Part shown: one piece after another, positions 48,586 through 61,437 of the stretch
Numbering within the stretch: position 1 is the stretch's first letter
Layout: each line of letters begins with the position of its first letter
From: Rhynchonema sp. JSB1_4
Lineage: Eukaryota > Nematoda > Chromadorea > Monhysterida > Xyalidae
Length of the DNA stretch: 64,000 nucleotides
NCBI GenBank assembly: GCA_030248065.1
Contig: JASAMV010004129.1
Coordinates: 1-64,000 of the forward strand
Direction of reading: 5' to 3'
Position numbers and translations under genes: made by a program
Notes under the pieces: model-generated
What the model saw: only the letters and a program-made list of their open reading frames with translations
Told to the model about the DNA's origin: nothing
Database searches by the model: none

Positions 48586-51500
48586 GATGGTTGGATTAAA
48601 CATTCGGCTGTATCAAACAACAACAATGCATCTGGCTCATATACAGCCCGAGCCAGCCAGCTTGCCTCCTTCCTCTCTCTCTCTCTCACACATCATCATG
48701 TGAAGAACGCACAAATTACAAAATGCTCTCGCGCCCGCGTATTGTATGGTGCGCTTACGTAGTATTATACGCGTATACATGGTGCTGTTTGTGTGTGCCA
48801 AACATATTATGCAATAAAGCCTCCTTCATGCACATCTCTCCACACACACACGAAAAGCAGCGTACAGTACTTACCGGGTGTGACCGTGCATACACCTACA
48901 TACACACCCGTACACACATCATGCGAATGAAATGAGGAGGATGATATGCGCGTGCTGGCGCGTGCAGGCGTGCGGAAAAAGATAATGCTCGTTATCATGA
49001 CCCGCAGTGCAGGCGTATACATGGCAAATTGGCAGCAAACATGGCGCAAGCAAAGATCGGCTGGTAGACATATATAAGCATAAACATAAGCTTCCCTTCT
49101 CTCTGTTTATGCTGCAATAGCTAACGGTAGTCATAAATTGAAAAAAGATCCCACCATATTTGGGTCCACCACAAGGCTCACAGAGGCCGTGTTGTCAGGC
49201 TCTACAAAGAAAAAAAAGGAAAGGAAGCACACAATCCGAGTTTGCACTCAAAAATTGCGCATTGTACAGCAGATATTGCTGAGACGCGCACCTGGCGGCG
49301 GTGGTGGTCGTATGAATAAGCGTATCTGCGCGCCGAGCATGCTCACTATTCATTTTCTTCCTTATTGTGCTTGCCTTGTCAGGCCGTGACTGTCTGGATC
49401 AAGCAAAACAGAAACATAGGTACTCATACTTTCAGTCAGTCACAAAACAAGTCACGGTCGAATTCGAATGAAAGTGAACCAGAAAAGCACTATACGCACC
49501 GCACCAGCTAAAAGGTGTGGCAAAGGTATATTTTCGTGGCCTCATCTCGTTTTGACCAAGATACAGTATATACGCGCCAGAATTCGCGAGCTCAATACAG
49601 GTGTGCACGGCATGCGGTGGAATACTAAAGCTGCAAGTGCAAGCAAGCACCGCAATTACTAAGGGACCACAGGTATATATGTACATGCCCACTGAGCTTG
49701 CAAGCCCGGCCACCGCATTTTACTATGGTAACGATTAAGCTCGCTCTGCCTACAGTCGACCGACACGCTTGTAGTGTAGGTAATGTCATGCCTGTGCAGC
49801 ACTTATGCATTTACGGTACCTGTGCGCGCAAGTATACAGCTGCGGCTTGAGGCCTACTTGAGGCTTGGGCACCCGTATGTGATGGTGCCTTATGCGCCGA
49901 ACATCAGGCACAATGGACCGGTCTGGTCGGTGGTCTCACAGCGCAGAGGCGTTCGTATCCACAATACGCACTCTATACGCATTTGTACATATACGCATGG
50001 AATAAGCGCAAAATTGACCACATATGGTATGTGTACAGTTTATGCGCGCGGGTTCTTGCTTGGTCCGGAGTGAAACGCATTTTATTAGAATAATAACACA
50101 ACCACAAATCATCGTACACACACGAACGCGCGCGCACAAACTGCTGCGTCATCGTAGTAGTAGTTCCGTCTACACTTGAACGGTGTCCCACCATGGCCCA
50201 AAGCTATGAAACCAGAGAGTGATTGGCTTTGGTGTTCAAAATATACGTAACTTCTGCAAGACTTCAATCTTGAAATCATATGCGGATAGCATACATCAAG
50301 GATGGATTTGGTTATACATACGTAGCCGAGCGAGCTTCGCCAGCCATATTGGCTTGATTTGTGCAGAAGCCGAAAAATGATCACTTTTTGGCGTTCGCAT
50401 GCATAAAGCTCCCTCACTAGACTTACACCTATTGCGACAAAGGCACGTTTTGGTACACACAGTATTTATGGAATTCCATGACTTCAAGTTGAAAAACTTC
50501 TTTTGTCAGAAATGTTATTTTCAAAAAAAGAAGAAAAATCTGGAAAAAACTTTTTTCGTATCTCTGGGTCTGACAAGCACAGAGGGCGAACTACAGCAGC
50601 CCAATCCCAAGACGAGACAATGCGGTTGATATTCACGCTCCGAGCTTCATCGTTCCAATGTCACTTAGTCCGCCGGGCTGGACGGATGTCTTGAAAAACA
50701 GCTGGTCTGTTTGGTTGGGCAGACAGCACTCATGTCACGTGGTGATAAACGGTGGTGGACGGCCAATTGCAATGTGGTTGACGCACTACACGTGACAGCA
50801 CATTAAGTAAGGTGTTGACTTCTTTAGGTTCTCTGCGAGTGTATTGTCGGGCATGTGTGTGAACGACATCCACATATGTCACCTACACTGGAGTAAGCCC
50901 GAAGGAGAACCGGAGTAGCAGTGTCATGTTCTCCCGGACATGGATGACCAAGGTCGCTAGTCTCTCAGCTGTCACTCTGCTGTTTTTCTTGCTCAAAGTT
51001 GTCTTGCTTAAATGCTCAAACCGGTTTTGCTCAAATGCCCGTGCGCCGGCGAAATTGGTCCAGCTGATAGAGACCAAGATTGGACGGAGACCGGGGGTCA
51101 CATCACATGGTGTGCCGTTTTTGCATTCACGATGGCGCGACGCGTGACCAGAATCGTGATTCGCCCATCGTATGTAGATGTTATTTAGGCACACACACAC
51201 GCCTATTGAATCCATCATCACCATTCATGCTTTTCATCCTTTCCTCCTTTTCTCTCATTCCGTGCATGTATTTCTTGTGCTTTTTTTTCACTTTTCGCCG
51301 CTCTTCAACAAAATAGAAGCCGAAAATAAAGTGACTACACGCACGCGTTATTACCCACTGCGCAATTCTTTGTGGCACCTGAAAAGAGCTTTTCTTGGCA
51401 CGGTTGGTGTTGCTCTGGGAAGCAAACCCCATGCGCGTGAGCTAAACATTGTTTTTCTGAAAGCCGGCTGAGAGAGGGACGGGTCTAGATACATTGTACA

Positions 51501-51761
51501 ACCGCCAACAAAGAATCGCTGATAATTGGCGCTTTGAGAACAACATGGACGCAGAACAACGACAGGGGCTTGAACGCGGAAATACGCCCCAAAGCATGAA
51601 AGGGCCGATTTGTTCCGGGACAATAAACAGAAAGAAAAAAGTTGTGCAAGGTATATACAGTTTCCCCTCACATAATGACACAGCAGCATTCCAACCAAAC
51701 GTAAAAAGATACAAACGAACAAGTGGACAAGCATAAGCATAACTGTCATCCAACACGTCAA

Positions 51762-54485
51762 ATGTCCAAAGGCGAGAAAAAATGCCATGCCATCACGATC
51801 CTGACCGCAATCGTCGTTTTGCTGCTCACGTTTCTTGGCAGGGAACAAATGGAAATATTACCAGGTGCTTTGATATTGCAAGATTGAGCCGTATTCTCGG
51901 AAAGAACACTCAGTTGCGATTGTGTGTGAGCACACTCGTCAATCGGGGACTTTTGATCACGATCGAAATTGGGTGTCAAACAAAACAAAACAAAAGATTG
52001 AGCTGAATTGATGATTCACCATCGGCTCAAGCTCTCTATTTCGGCTTTGCAGTTGTCAGCTATTGTTCCATGTTATCATACCGACAGTTCTGACCATTTC
52101 TATTTAATTTCAGCGCCACCAGCTTTGCCCAAACCCCGTCGCTCAACCACTAGTGGTAACTCGCCGGTACAAGAACGAAACAGAATTTCCGGGATTCTCT
52201 ACGTGCAGCGTGAAAATTATCAAAAATACCTTGGAAACGCTGCTTATTTTACCACCCCTGTGTTGGTGGTTAAACAGTGTGGTCCCGAGGAGCGATTCGG
52301 CCATCGGCTGTGTCTATTGGACAACATTGATGTCAATGAAACATCAACTGGGCTCAAATGCTCAATTGGACCGATGAAAGTGATGAAACGTTGCACATCG
52401 ATGAACTGTCGCTGGGGAGCGCACTATTTGATACCGAAAATGGTTCTATTTCTAGATTTCATAAAATGTTGACTAATTCAACTCGACTTCACGGATCGAA
52501 AACCATTTTTGACCTGTCGTCTTGCATACATTAGGGAACCTTCGTGTTTCAACCACCGCCAAATTAGTCTCTAAGAGAAACGGAAACACTTTGATTAGGT
52601 AGTACTTACACACGCTTCTGATGCTCAAAACTATACAGTAAATTAGGTTTATAGGACTTGGTTGTTCTCATGGATGCGTGAACACGCGAAAGGCTCAACG
52701 TCGTTCAACTCATGTAGCTACCGTACAATTGGCCTTTTTAGCATCATCGCGACAGTCGCGTACCACCGACAGCCTATCGTGTGCTGGGCGCATGTGTCAA
52801 GCCATTGGTCTACTTTGCTGATTGGCTGCAGATCATCAACTTTGTCGAATCTTTCATTTTGCAATCGCGCAATTTGAAATCCACCATCGGGCGCGTCTAT
52901 TGGACATCAGTGGACACGAACGCGCAGTTGGTTATGATATGGTATCGACAAATGAGTACCCTGACGATGGTGTCCTGGTCAGCAATCCAGGACACGGAAA
53001 CTTGGAGTCAGGTGTTCTATAACGGTTGGCGCTTTTCGTTGGTTGCTCTATTCTTATAATCAAAAAATTTCTTTTCTTTTCTCGACAATGCAGGTCAACT
53101 CGAGTCCTACTATGATTGTGCGCATCGATCGAAGCATGAGTTTCAGTTCGTTGCGCTCATTGACATTGATGAGGCGATTGTGATGAATAATCAAGGGTTT
53201 GTTCGACTTCCGATAATTTCTACAGGTTGTAATTTGTGCTAAAACATTCTTGGATACAACATCCAAAATAAATTTATGTGTCTTGCAGTGGTATCCTGTC
53301 AGAATTGATGTCCCTGAGTCCATCAATCGGTTCCCTTCGACTGCATCGAATCGAGATCATTCATCGATTACCATTTGAATGGGATGATTCGATGTCGCCG
53401 TTAGTCCGTTAACCAAAAAGCGCACCCTGATTTCTGGCGACTAAAAAGGCACCATAGCTTCGATATTCAAAAAAATTTGTGCTTTTTTCATCAAAGTCGT
53501 CCAACCGCCCACAATTACAAAGTATACGTGGTGTTTCATACAATCGTTTCAGCACGAATACCTCCGAAATTCCCGTATCCGATCTCAACTTTACGCTTTC
53601 CCACTCAACGCTGATTCGCATTCACGCGTTGGGCAAATCGATCGTTCGTCCGTCAGCATTGAATGTCGCCGACGTGCACGCGAGTTCGGTGGGTGGCGGG
53701 CTGAAACAGCGATATGTGCAGATCGAACGGGCAGTGGTGGTGCACAGACGCAGACTGGCGGTCAGTCTGACGGTGAGGGATGACGAAACGAGACGGTTGT
53801 TGAGGTGATGTTTCACTCGATTGAGATCGAAACTGTATGTAAAGCAGCCACTTTACCAAAATCAAGCTGCAGCCAAAGCAAAGCAGCCGTAGCTCCGTTA
53901 CCAAATGGTGAGGCCCACCCCCTAGCCTCCTTACCAAATGGTAAAACATCCCAGGCTCTTTGCCAAATCATTAAACACCCACTAGCCTTTTTACCAAACA
54001 GTAAAACACTTCCCGAGCTCCTTTGCCAAATCGTAAATCCCCCGGCCCTTACCATTTGGTAAACCAAATGCCAGCCCCTTTACCGCTCGCTGGTCGTATA
54101 GTGAAGGTAAAGCACTGGGTCATCGTCGGCTTTGGAATTCGGAAGAACTGGTTGCCTTTGATACTGTGGCTCTTTCCCCTTGACACTATACTCATGCGCG
54201 TGATGTTTCAGTCCCCACCTGCAATCGTCCTACATTTCCTCCATCAATTCGGTTGCCCAGCAAGTCACCATCAACTGGCGACATCGCATCCGTACCCACC
54301 CTGGCCTGCCCTCCAATCTGCCCTCTGTGGCCGTGCACATTGCGATTATGACGGACTCCAGTTATAAGCCGGGTCAGTGTCGAACGTTGAGGGACGATTG
54401 GTTACCGACCGTGTTGGTGCGCCGCAGATCGTGGATCAAAGCTAATCAGACTTGGATCCCTGTCAAGTACAGAACGCTGAACTAG
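51762..54485 (+). CDS. GT92 (DUF23) family type II membrane glycosyltransferase
   Basis: Exons 51762-51864, 52114 to about 52331, 52742-53011, about 53094-53196, 53289-53403, 53497-53804 and 54212-54485 (TAG) give about 459 residues, normal for the family. The N-terminus MSKGEKKCHAITILTAIVV is a short cytoplasmic tail plus signal anchor (TM about 9-27), then a Pro/Ser-rich stem. GT92 features in order: CVKPLVYFADWLQIINFVES, VYWTSVDTNAQLVMIWY ending VSW, the ESYYDC motif, ALIDIDEAIV with the DxD metal/donor site, SPSIGSLRLHR, and GKSIVRPSALNVADVH with VVVHRRR. GT92 enzymes such as C. elegans GALT-1 add galactose to core fucose of N-glycans in the Golgi; the acceptor here is unknown. The exon 3/4 junction is uncertain by up to 11 nt. 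The last intron contains a minisatellite. Confidence 0.88.
53835..54085. repeat. Minisatellite of about 30 bp palindromic units in a GT92 intron
   Basis: About seven irregular tandem units each centred on TTACCAAATGGTAA-like palindromes, separated by CCCxxGCTCCTT-type spacers. Units vary (CCAAATCAT, CCAAACAGT, CCAAATCGT). Confidence 0.8.
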
Positions 54486-54512
54486 AGAAAACGCATGATC
54501 TACGCGATGACG

Positions 54513-54752
54513 GGGCACGGGTAAAACAGCGGTGGTAAAAAACAGCCGGTACCGAAGGCAGCTACATAGGTAGTATCTTTGTTTTTAGGCTTTGAATTAG
54601 GCCTCGGGTTAGGCCTAGGCTAGGGCTTGTGGTTGCGCTTAGGCTTAGGCATACGCCTACACTGACGTCTGCAAATACGTACAACCCACATATTTAAGTG
54701 GCCGCTGTCCTTCGAAACCGCTAACCCGCTGTTTTGTCCGTGACACCCGATG
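54513..54752. mobile_element. MITE, GACAAAACAGCGG family, copy 3
   Basis: Left GGGCACGGGTAAAACAGCGG, right ACCCGCTGTTTTGTCCGTG. The interior is rich in AGGC: TTAGGCCTAGGC, GCTTAGGCTTAGGCATACG. It begins about 30 bp after the GT92 stop codon. Confidence 0.8.
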
Positions 54753-56569
54753 ACGACCATTTGTAGAGCTGATTTTTCTGACCAAATTTGTCTGACAGCA
54801 TGGCTACCGTAACCATTTTTTTACTTCCAAGCGACTAGTAAATAAGCTGAAGTTGTCTGTGACCTGGCTTTTTTATCTGAGCAGACATTTTTTTTGAAAA
54901 CCGGACTTTTTTAAATTATATTTAGTTGTTGTCTGTTGCTTGTGGCATGTTTTTGCTTTATGATAGAAATTTGAAAAGTAAAATTACGATACTGTCTGCG
55001 AAAACGCATATCGTTGTGTTTTGCGCGATGCTTCGCTCATTCAAAGTTTCCGCACATCGTTTGACGCTTTCAATGCCACTTCCACATAATTCAATCCAAT
55101 TGTTTTGTCGGTCTGTGAAGGATTTACGAGTTCTCCTGGTGTCTGTTAGCTCAGCGAACAACAATGTGTCACGCACGCAGTTACAGACAAGATTGCCTAT
55201 GGAAAGCCGCGTCGAATCTTGATTGAAAATCTACAAACGCTCGCCATTCTCTAATTGGTTGTCGTCGTTGGGGTTCATCGTAGTATAGTTTTCTCTTGTG
55301 TCGTGCGTTTCCTTTTGAGAACCAAACAGCACACACGGCAATTTTTATTGCATTTGCATCTGCGGTATGCGGACCTTCTAGGTAGGTATACCTTGGTATA
55401 ATCCTTGTGAGTACATGTACATTTTGGTAACAGTGGACACACAAGCCGAAATATGAATTCGTAAGAGAGAGCGAAATATACTATGTTTGTCACATTCCTA
55501 TATATTGTTTATTGTTCCAGGAAACAACACGACAACGACGCAGTGCGACAAATCGCTTTAGAATTATATTAAGAGCCCTTTTGGTGGTTTGGTTTCTGTC
55601 CGCATTTGCGACATCTAGTATATCTGGTAAATAATGGAAAATGTCGGGTGGATACATACCTACGCCACCTTGGTATAACCACGTCAAGGTATGTACCTAG
55701 CGTGTAAAGCGATCGTGAAATGGGGTACAAAGATGCATGATACCCACAGACACCAACCCAACATCGGAAATTTATTATCCTCAACACCCGCGCGATAACC
55801 AGCCAGATTTCTTCCACATGTACAGTGTGTCGTATATTATGTACATACACGTTTCAATTTGTTGGTCTCTTTTACGATGTGTCACATCACATACTCTGCG
55901 CATATCTTATGCACCGAGGGCTACCGTACTCCTTAGTGCAACGTTAAGATTCCACCAACTCTCTCATTCGCACTCCAGGTTACGGTAGTATGTAACTGCA
56001 GATAGAGAATTTTGATTGACTTTTTTGTTCGTTTGTTTGAATATTGAAATGGAAAGCCATGCAAATTGGAATCCGTTTTTTTCTATTCGAATATTACTTC
56101 AGAAAATAAAACAACAAGCGTCGGCTAGCACTTTCATAATAAGTTGCTAGTGACTGAATGTGTCTGTGTGACTTTATCTCATGTCTGCGCCGAATAAAAA
56201 AGACCAAACGTCTGATGCGAGCGTCTTATCTTTCCGCATTTGCCCAGACGTAACAGTTCAACAGTCAGTGCAGGCAACCTGTTATAATGACATGTAGATG
56301 AAGCAATTTATGTTCACGGCGCAACTGGAGTGAGAGAGAGAGTGGTATATGGGTCAACACTTTTTTTATTCCTGAAACAAAAGAAGTTGTTTATGCTTGG
56401 GTAGTCGGACAACTGAGCATAACCAGCTTGAATTGGAAAAAACACAGAAAGAACGGAATTGGAACCTTGGCATGCCGAAATGTAGGCCTCACGTGAACTT
56501 GCGAGCCTACTGTTAGTGCAACCCCTGACAAGGTGAGAACAGAAATGAGGATCTACTCTTTTGACTACA

Positions 56570-56830
56570 CTTTTTGTTTGCTCAAAGTGGTTTGGCTCAA
56601 ACTGTTTCTGCTCAATTCTCTGGCCACCGTGTTCTGGATCTACCTTGCTCCCGTTTCCTGACGTGAATTGATCAAAATTATTCTCAGCAGCAGGTCCTGG
56701 GGCCGGGCGATTGGACAAAGCCAGTTTGATCAGACCATTTGAGCAAGAAGAAAGAACAGAACTTTTTTGCGGAGCTTTAGTATGCTTTCTGCTTAAACCG
56801 GCTTTGCTCCAATTGCCCGTTTGCACCACA
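56570..56830. repeat. Dispersed inverted-repeat segment with TTGCTCAAA motifs
   Basis: TTTGCTCAAAGTGGTTTGG and CTCAAACTGTTTCTGCTCAA recur in complement near 56725-56760, and a related stretch lies at 50985-51045. Confidence 0.5.
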
Positions 56831-59713
56831 TATCCACAAGCGTATCTGAAAAAGTGTTTTCGCGGCGTGGCCTTCGTTTTAGAGCTGTAGGGTATGTACA
56901 TTATGCATGTTTACACTTTTTTTGCTTCCAACCACTGAACAAGGTTCCAATATAGGCGTGCTCTTGAGAAAAGGTGATAATCTTCTTTTTCTCTTGTTGG
57001 TACATGTTCTTCGAACTTTGTGCTTGACCTTGGTTACATCGTTCATACTTTTGCGCGCATCTTCAAGATCTCCACCAGCAGCCGCACAACTCAATGTTTT
57101 CACAAAAAGTTCGTTTTGTTTGTTTTTAGGTTACAACACCCGCGCGCGCGGTCTGAGAAGTTTCGACCTGTTCTGTTTGATTCAGTCTTATAGTATCATA
57201 TCAGTGATACAACAATGATCTCTCTCCTCCTTCGCTAAATAACACTTGACCACGAACGACCCTCAGATCTCTTTGCATGTTTAAAGAGGGATAGATACAT
57301 ATGATATAAATAGCAACACTTTAAACCGATCCGTACACATAATATAATCTGATCTTGTATCGTAACCAAGAGAGTTGTCACCATGCGCCAAGAGCAAACA
57401 AGGCGGCCGGCACGTGTCTTGTGTATAATCATAAGATCATCACAATATATCGCGCACTCTTGTGTGTGTTGCAATGCGACTCATCATTCTTTTATTTGAT
57501 ATTCGACATCATCATACAATATAATATTAGAGACAAAGTGCACAACCGCAGAGCCTATGTTTATACATTACATGCTTGCGGCAATCGGCCGTTCAGAAGG
57601 GATCATGCTGCAAGATCTGGGACTGAATAGGATATGAACTTTTGCTGCTTTTAAAAAAACGTGAAACATCCGCATGAGAGACGCCTGCCTGTAGTACATT
57701 GGACTTGTCCGGTAGTGACGCTACTAAGGCAGCCTTTGTAGGCTGCCATATTGATTGAATGAACTACATGAGCCTTGGCTCATGACAGAATGGTCATCTT
57801 GAACCTGAACCATAGCCTCAACTGTTGTCCCAGATGTTGTCAGGTTCACTTCATTGCCTGGGTTGCAAAGATGGTTTGCGTCTCAAGAGTGACACACCAG
57901 CACAAGACCGCCGTGCGACGACACACAGACGCCAGCCGGCTGTATCAATAGTACAAGCAACAACACATGCGGAGTGTGTTTGGTTTTGGTCAATTTGACA
58001 ATTCTGCGATCATGTTGATGATGATGATAACACACGATGTGCGGTTGTCTCAAGTCGCACGCTTATTCATCGTTCTAAGCTGTTTCACGTTTGTCCAACT
58101 GTGCCCTACTGCAACTTTCCACTTGGACCCCTCGTCGCAGAGCAAGCTATACGTATTCATGTCGTGGGAACTCAACCTCTTACTTTAATCACACAGCCAC
58201 CTGGGCTTTATATGGAATGATTTTCGTTTTCGGATATTCAAACAATTCTCAACTCGTATTTGTGGGCTTCCACCACAGGGGAGGGGCTGGAAACGGAAAA
58301 CGCAGTTGGAAATGTTTCTGGTTCTGTTAATGCTTTATCTCTGTTTCTGGCTGTTTTTGCGTATCGCTGTTGCAGCTCACAGTCATCGCTTCTCTGCTTG
58401 AATCACATGTGTTTCTTATATGAAAGAAGTTGAAACAAGAAACGTTGTTGCTGTTTGATACGTTGTTTGTATTGCTTTATTCAATTGAAATCTGATAAGA
58501 CAGGAATTTCGCATGTGGCTGTCGGTCTTGAACCCCCATTTGGTCTTTTCGGGTGTATCTGTGTTGATGTTGCGCTGTTTTCTGTTACCATGTCTTAATA
58601 ATGCGCCGTTGAAAGGCCATCTCGCACAGTATTGTCCACATGTTAAGTACTACGGTGCTCAAACCAAGCAAAACAATGCCACGAATAAATCTAAATCGCA
58701 AATGGCTTGGCCACGTAAGGGCACACTCAGTCAATTGTTAAACAAGTTTTTCTGCTCTCGGACTCTGCGCGCATTACTTTGGTTAACGATTGCAAAAGAG
58801 CCAAATCTGAATCTGCATCTGCATCTTAGCGCGTCGGTAGGAGCTTACAATTCTGCCACATACAATAGCATCAACATTGGAGCACTTTGTGGTGTGCTTC
58901 TTCAGAATGCCACCTTTTTCGTTCATCTATACGTACAGTATATGTATGTACGTATATGCACCGCACTTGTGATTCCGTTCACGCGCATGTTTCGGCTCTC
59001 ATGCAAAGTGTAACTAACAAGGGTACGTTATAATGGAAGCTGTTATGGATGCTACGATAGAATGTCTTGAGAATATGCAAACTAAGCAATCCACTACAGG
59101 CCACCCTAGTTATAGTCATACACTTAATCGGAAGCATAGGACAGGCACAGTGGTGGCAGGGACAAAAGCACACAGGTACAATGGATAAACCGTTCACTAC
59201 AGTTCAACGTTTCGGCCTGTAAGGACCACCATCACGAGGGTGTACTGTGTACCACGTTGTGCTACTGTAAGTCGACTTACTTCGACATGTTGGCCCTTTT
59301 GCAGAACAAAAGGGCAGTAAAGACCATATCTTTTGACCGAAATGAGACTTTCTACGATGCACAATTCGCCTTCCGCCTTATTTTCCCATTATCTTATCCT
59401 ATTATCATGTTTTCCGCATTCACGCGTGACCGCGCAAGCTTGCTTTCGTCTTATGGTCGGCGCTCTGGTGTAATCAACTGATTAACTTTGGGAATTCGAG
59501 GTCGCCTCCTAGACCCCGCCTCGCGTCTCCCTTGGATTTATTAATGCATAATGTAAGCAAGGCTGATACGACTTCTCGGTTCGAACAAGTCTTTGTGTGA
59601 CTTGACCTTTCGATGTTATTTGAAATAAAGACAACAACAGGTGGAGTGTAACGCAATGTATATGCCTTGACTAATTGGTTCCTCTTTCAATCATGTGACC
59701 AATTGTAAAGTGG

Positions 59714-59857
59714 TTAACACACGTCGTTGACGCACTCGTTTACCATATCTGGGTCAAACTCATGACAGGCTTGGGCCTTGGACTCAGGGCTGATTGAGGC
59801 ACCTGCTTGAAGCATCAGCAGTATGATGCCAAGTGTTACATGACATCGGGCACTCAT
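59714..59857 (-). CDS. Possible small secreted peptide, 47 codons
   Basis: ATG at 59857-59855 opens MSARCHVTLGIILLMLQAGA, a good signal-peptide pattern (basic n-region, hydrophobic core, small residues at the likely cleavage site). The predicted mature part is short, acidic and has three cysteines (ACHEFDPDMVNECVNDVC, stop). The frame is also open upstream. GTGTGT just before the stop could be a donor, in which case this is only a first exon. I do not recognise the family; chance ORF is possible. Confidence 0.3.
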   Translation of the reverse strand: MSARCHVTLGIILLMLQAGASISPESKAQACHEFDPDMVNECVNDVC

Positions 59858-60194
59858 TTCCCTGTGGTCTTTGCAGCAATGAGCTGAATGTTTGTGTGGT
59901 ACAATTATCGCGACGTTAAATTGCGCGTCATGGTGTCGATCTGAGGTAACAAGTCGACAACAGCGTAGCACAAAATCCCTGCCGTCTCAATTTAGTGTTT
60001 TCTTCGTGCTGTTTCTAAGAAGCTGCGCACTGATCGGATCTGATTACGCTTTTTCTCTTTCGCACTTTACTTTAAAGAGATTTGAGACTCGCTTTTAATC
60101 AAAATATCGTCTCAGTATTTCTATCGCTCAATCAGCGGCCATAGTGCCTATGGGCACGTACAATATATCTACACAGGATGGCTCGAATGTATGT

Positions 60195-60388
60195 ACTTAG
60201 TAACACTACGCCAACACGAGCCCGATTTGGGAGGTGGCAGACTCGTGAAACAGTCATACGTGGCTGCTGATTTCGGGAAATGTTACACGTTGTAGAATAC
60301 AACGTTGTGCATGAGGATTATCTCTTTCTATTCGTTTGGCAAGCACGCCATCTCCGAAATCGGTCTCGTGTTGACGTACATAGTTTCC
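60195..60388. mobile_element. MITE, GGCAAACTACACC family, copy 2
   Basis: Ends ACTACGCCAACACGAGCCCG and the complement of CGGTCTCGTGTTGACGTACA. Internal CGTGGCTGCTGATTT and TCTCTTTCTATTCGTTTGG match 10642-10826. Ends are more decayed than in copy 1. Confidence 0.8.
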
Positions 60389-60520
60389 CTTTTAGTTTCC
60401 TATCGGAAAAGGACGACTTGCAGACAGCTTACTACACGTAGCTTTCGTGAAACATCAGCTCTTGCTAGCGTGTGACACCAGCTAGTGTTGTGGATGAGCT
60501 GAGGTTTCACCAATGATATA

Positions 60521-61160
60521 TACACAAGAAGAAAAATGCCTGCGGCATGAATCAGGATATGGTTCTCGGTATCATGCTGGTCGCATATAAAACACCGATA
60601 CAAGATTGTTTCCTCCTCAAAGTAAAAAGACATCAGTGATTACGCACAGGAGCAAAAGGCGACTAAAAACATCACCGAAACAGAAGAAAAGCTTATTTGC
60701 CAAAAAAATGAACAGGATTTAGAAAGAGGCATTGCATTACTTTTGAAAAGTGAATTAAAAAGCGATACGCCTTTAGGAAACCATATTGCGGCCAATAGCG
60801 CGATGAGGCGACGACGGCAAGCTGTCACAGGTTCAATTCGTACTAGTAACGGCATAAAGAGTGGGTAAAACGATTATGCGTTGGCCGCGATATGGTTCCC
60901 TGATGGCGTATCGCTTTTTGATTCACTTTTCAAATGGAATGCAATGCCTCTTTCTAAATCCTGTTCATTTTTTTGGCAAATAAGCTTTTCTTCTGTTTCG
61001 GTGATGTTTTTAGTCGGCTTTTGCTCCTGTGCGTAGTCACTGATATCTTTTTAGTTTGGGGAGTAAACAATCTTGTATAGGTGTTTTATATGCGACCAGC
61101 ATGATACCGAGAACCATATCCTGATTCTTGCCGCGCGACAGCAGGCATTTTACTTCTTGT
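60521..61160. mobile_element. Very large near-perfect foldback
   Basis: Arms 60521-60797 and 60878-61160 are inverted copies, differing by scattered substitutions, around an 80 bp loop. Shared blocks include ATCAGGATATGGTTCTCGG, TATCATGCTGGTCGCATAT, ACTAAAAACATCACCGAAAC and AGAAAAGCTTATTTGCC. Both arms can be read as a peptide with FICDQHDTENHIL, perhaps captured coding sequence. No transposase is recognised. Confidence 0.88.
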
Positions 61161-61437
61161 ATTTTTGTTTTATATCGAGTAAGCGCATTTTCTCATTCGG
61201 TTGACGGAAAATACATATGATCACACTGATAATTCGTTCACTATACGGAGGAATTCACTATGTAGAGGTTCACCTTGTGGTGGTTTGACTGTATTTATGT
61301 TACTGTTTCACACCTCAATCAAGTCAGAGGTTAAAAAAGCGATGTCACCATCTGATTCCCCGACCCCAGAAACATAAACAGCTGACACATTATAGGAGAT
61401 CATATCACTATTACACTATTTATTCGCGTAGATCAAT

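Larger units (their letters stand above)
43575..51761. other. 8 kb head-to-head intergenic region
   Basis: Separates the RIM-BP start (-) from the GT92 start (+), so promoters of both should lie here. It holds MITEs at 44263-44480, 46745-47301 and 48368-48585, GA and CA microsatellites (45470, 45785), and no gene I can support. An open frame at 50926-51147 with a hydrophobic start overlaps a dispersed repeat. Confidence 0.5.

Noticed and set aside
50926..51147. Open frame starting with a possible signal anchor upstream of GT92
   Set aside because: It overlaps TTGCTCAAA repeats also seen at 56570-56830, and the real GT92 start exon at 51762 has better splice phase.
57967..58188. Open frame with a signal-like segment (LFIVLSCFTFVQLC)
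   Set aside because: The hydrophobic stretch is suggestive but there is no stop-to-exon logic and no partner exon was found; kept out as unsupported.
58513..59013. A 166-codon open frame on the plus strand with hydrophobic parts
   Set aside because: No recognisable motif, no convincing splice sites, and composition like the surrounding intergenic DNA.
60640..60855. Minus-strand frame in the foldback arm
   Set aside because: Reads the inverted-repeat arm; no transposase or zinc-finger family can be claimed from it.
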